The position numbers were made by a program, and so were the translations under genes. A stretch of 64,000 nucleotides of DNA, from contig NZ_BAAAFG010000015.1 of assembly GCF_039523415.1 (NCBI RefSeq), positions 124,001 to 188,000 of the forward strand, read 5' to 3'. The notes under the pieces are model-generated. The model was not told the origin of the DNA and searched no databases. It saw only the letters and a program-made list of their open reading frames with translations. Position 1 is the stretch's first letter. The number at the start of each line of letters is the position of its first letter. This document shows, in pieces, positions 63,566 to 64,000 of the stretch. This DNA comes from Gangjinia marincola. Lineage in GTDB: Bacteria; Bacteroidota; Bacteroidia; Flavobacteriales; Flavobacteriaceae.

Positions 63566-64000
63566 ATGATAAAAATTAATTTAAAATATATAATACTCGG
63601 GATAAGTTTAATTACCGTTTTTAATTCTTGTGAAGACGATGATCCCATTATAGAAGTTCAAGAACCAAGACCTTCTCTTGTTGCGGGAGAAGCTGATTTT
63701 TCTACCTATGTTTCCTTAGGTAATTCGCTTACAGCAGGATTTAGTGACGGCGCATTATTTATAGCTTCCCAAGAAAATTCCTTACCTAATATATTATCAG
63801 CGCAATTTAGCTTGTTAAATGGACAGGGATTTAACCAACCGCTGACTAATGATAATTTTGGTGGTTTGGCAGTTGGTGGAACGCGAATTGTAGGGCCAAG
63901 ACTAGTTACAACTGGTGGTGCCCCGCAAAATCTTGAGGATGTAATAGGCCCTATCACAATAACTACAGATTTACTACAACCTCCAACTGGTCCTTTTAAC
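63566..64000 (+). CDS. SGNH/GDSL hydrolase-like lipoprotein (partial, C-terminus beyond window)
   Basis: Opens at ATG 63566 and runs off the right edge (145 residues visible). Lipoprotein signal ends TVFNSCEDDDP. Then STYVSLGNSLTAGFSDGALF, the block I motif of SGNH/GDSL hydrolases with the nucleophilic Ser (GNSLTAG). LAVGGTRIVGP follows. Likely a surface lipid or carbohydrate esterase working with the preceding receptor. Confidence 0.85.
   Translation, partial: MIKINLKYIILGISLITVFNSCEDDDPIIEVQEPRPSLVAGEADFSTYVSLGNSLTAGFSDGALFIASQENSLPNILSAQFSLLNGQGFNQPLTNDNFGGLAVGGTRIVGPRLVTTGGAPQNLEDVIGPITITTDLLQPPTGPFN

Overview
The window is ordinary chromosomal DNA of a member of the Flavobacteriia (Bacteroidota), most likely a marine Flavobacteriaceae. 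The evidence is the low GC content, promoters of the TAnnTTTG type instead of sigma-70 -10 boxes, few recognisable Shine-Dalgarno sites, and lineage-typical genes: GYDIA-family GHMP kinase, DUF4270, DUF4271, DUF4296, DUF3098 and DUF3127 proteins, a type IX secretion C-terminal domain, a TonB-dependent receptor with a carboxypeptidase-like N-terminal domain, and a CNNM-type transporter. No genus is claimed.

Layout. 1-7.5 kb: saccharopine dehydrogenase-like gene (cut by the left edge), DUF423, pckA, hemD with a DUF4271 membrane protein, then a polyprenol-phosphate glycosyltransferase-pyrC-DUF4296 operon. 7.5-13.8 kb: NAD-dependent epimerase, tyrS, a gene-free repeat-like stretch, and a very enlarged leuS. 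13.9-17.4 kb: ftsX-DUF3098-uppP-truB-TonB-like operon (envelope and tRNA modification). 17.3-23.4 kb: thioredoxin-like protein, tag, aat, DUF3127, a secreted T9SS substrate, flavin reductase, histidine kinase, HIT protein. 23.4-27.5 kb: secreted nuclease, lone OppC-type permease, tail-specific protease. 27.6-32.4 kb: surE-small membrane protein-lpxB, NlpC/P60 lipoprotein, ComEC. 32.4-36.9 kb: thioredoxin, POT peptide transporter, DPP4-like peptidase (peptide uptake and breakdown). 37.0-39.3 kb: mevalonate pathway pair (class II HMG-CoA reductase and GYDIA kinase). 40-47.7 kb: leftward envelope cluster coaX-OMP-TPR-lptC-small protein-CNNM transporter-peptidylprolyl isomerase. 47.8-48.3 kb: tRNA-Phe carrying a decayed GIY-YIG mini-element. 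48.4-51.5 kb: tandem retropepsin, triple CBM48-like secreted protein, aldo/keto reductase. 51.5-56.3 kb: leftward radA, hydrolase, flippase-like membrane protein, panD, panC. 56.3-64 kb: glycogen synthase-like protein, DUF4270 lipoprotein, glmS, TonB-dependent receptor, and a GDSL/SGNH lipoprotein cut by the right edge.

Most of the window is housekeeping. The unusual content is small selfish-looking DNA inside or next to essential translation genes. leuS carries an in-frame DUF559 nuclease domain bordered by GC-rich palindromic repeats, a further solo copy of the same kind of repeat also in frame, and an enlarged insertion before KMSKS. The tRNA-Phe gene is followed by a nuclease pseudogene that ends in a duplicated piece of the tRNA 3' end. 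No CRISPR array, phage or multi-gene defence island was seen.
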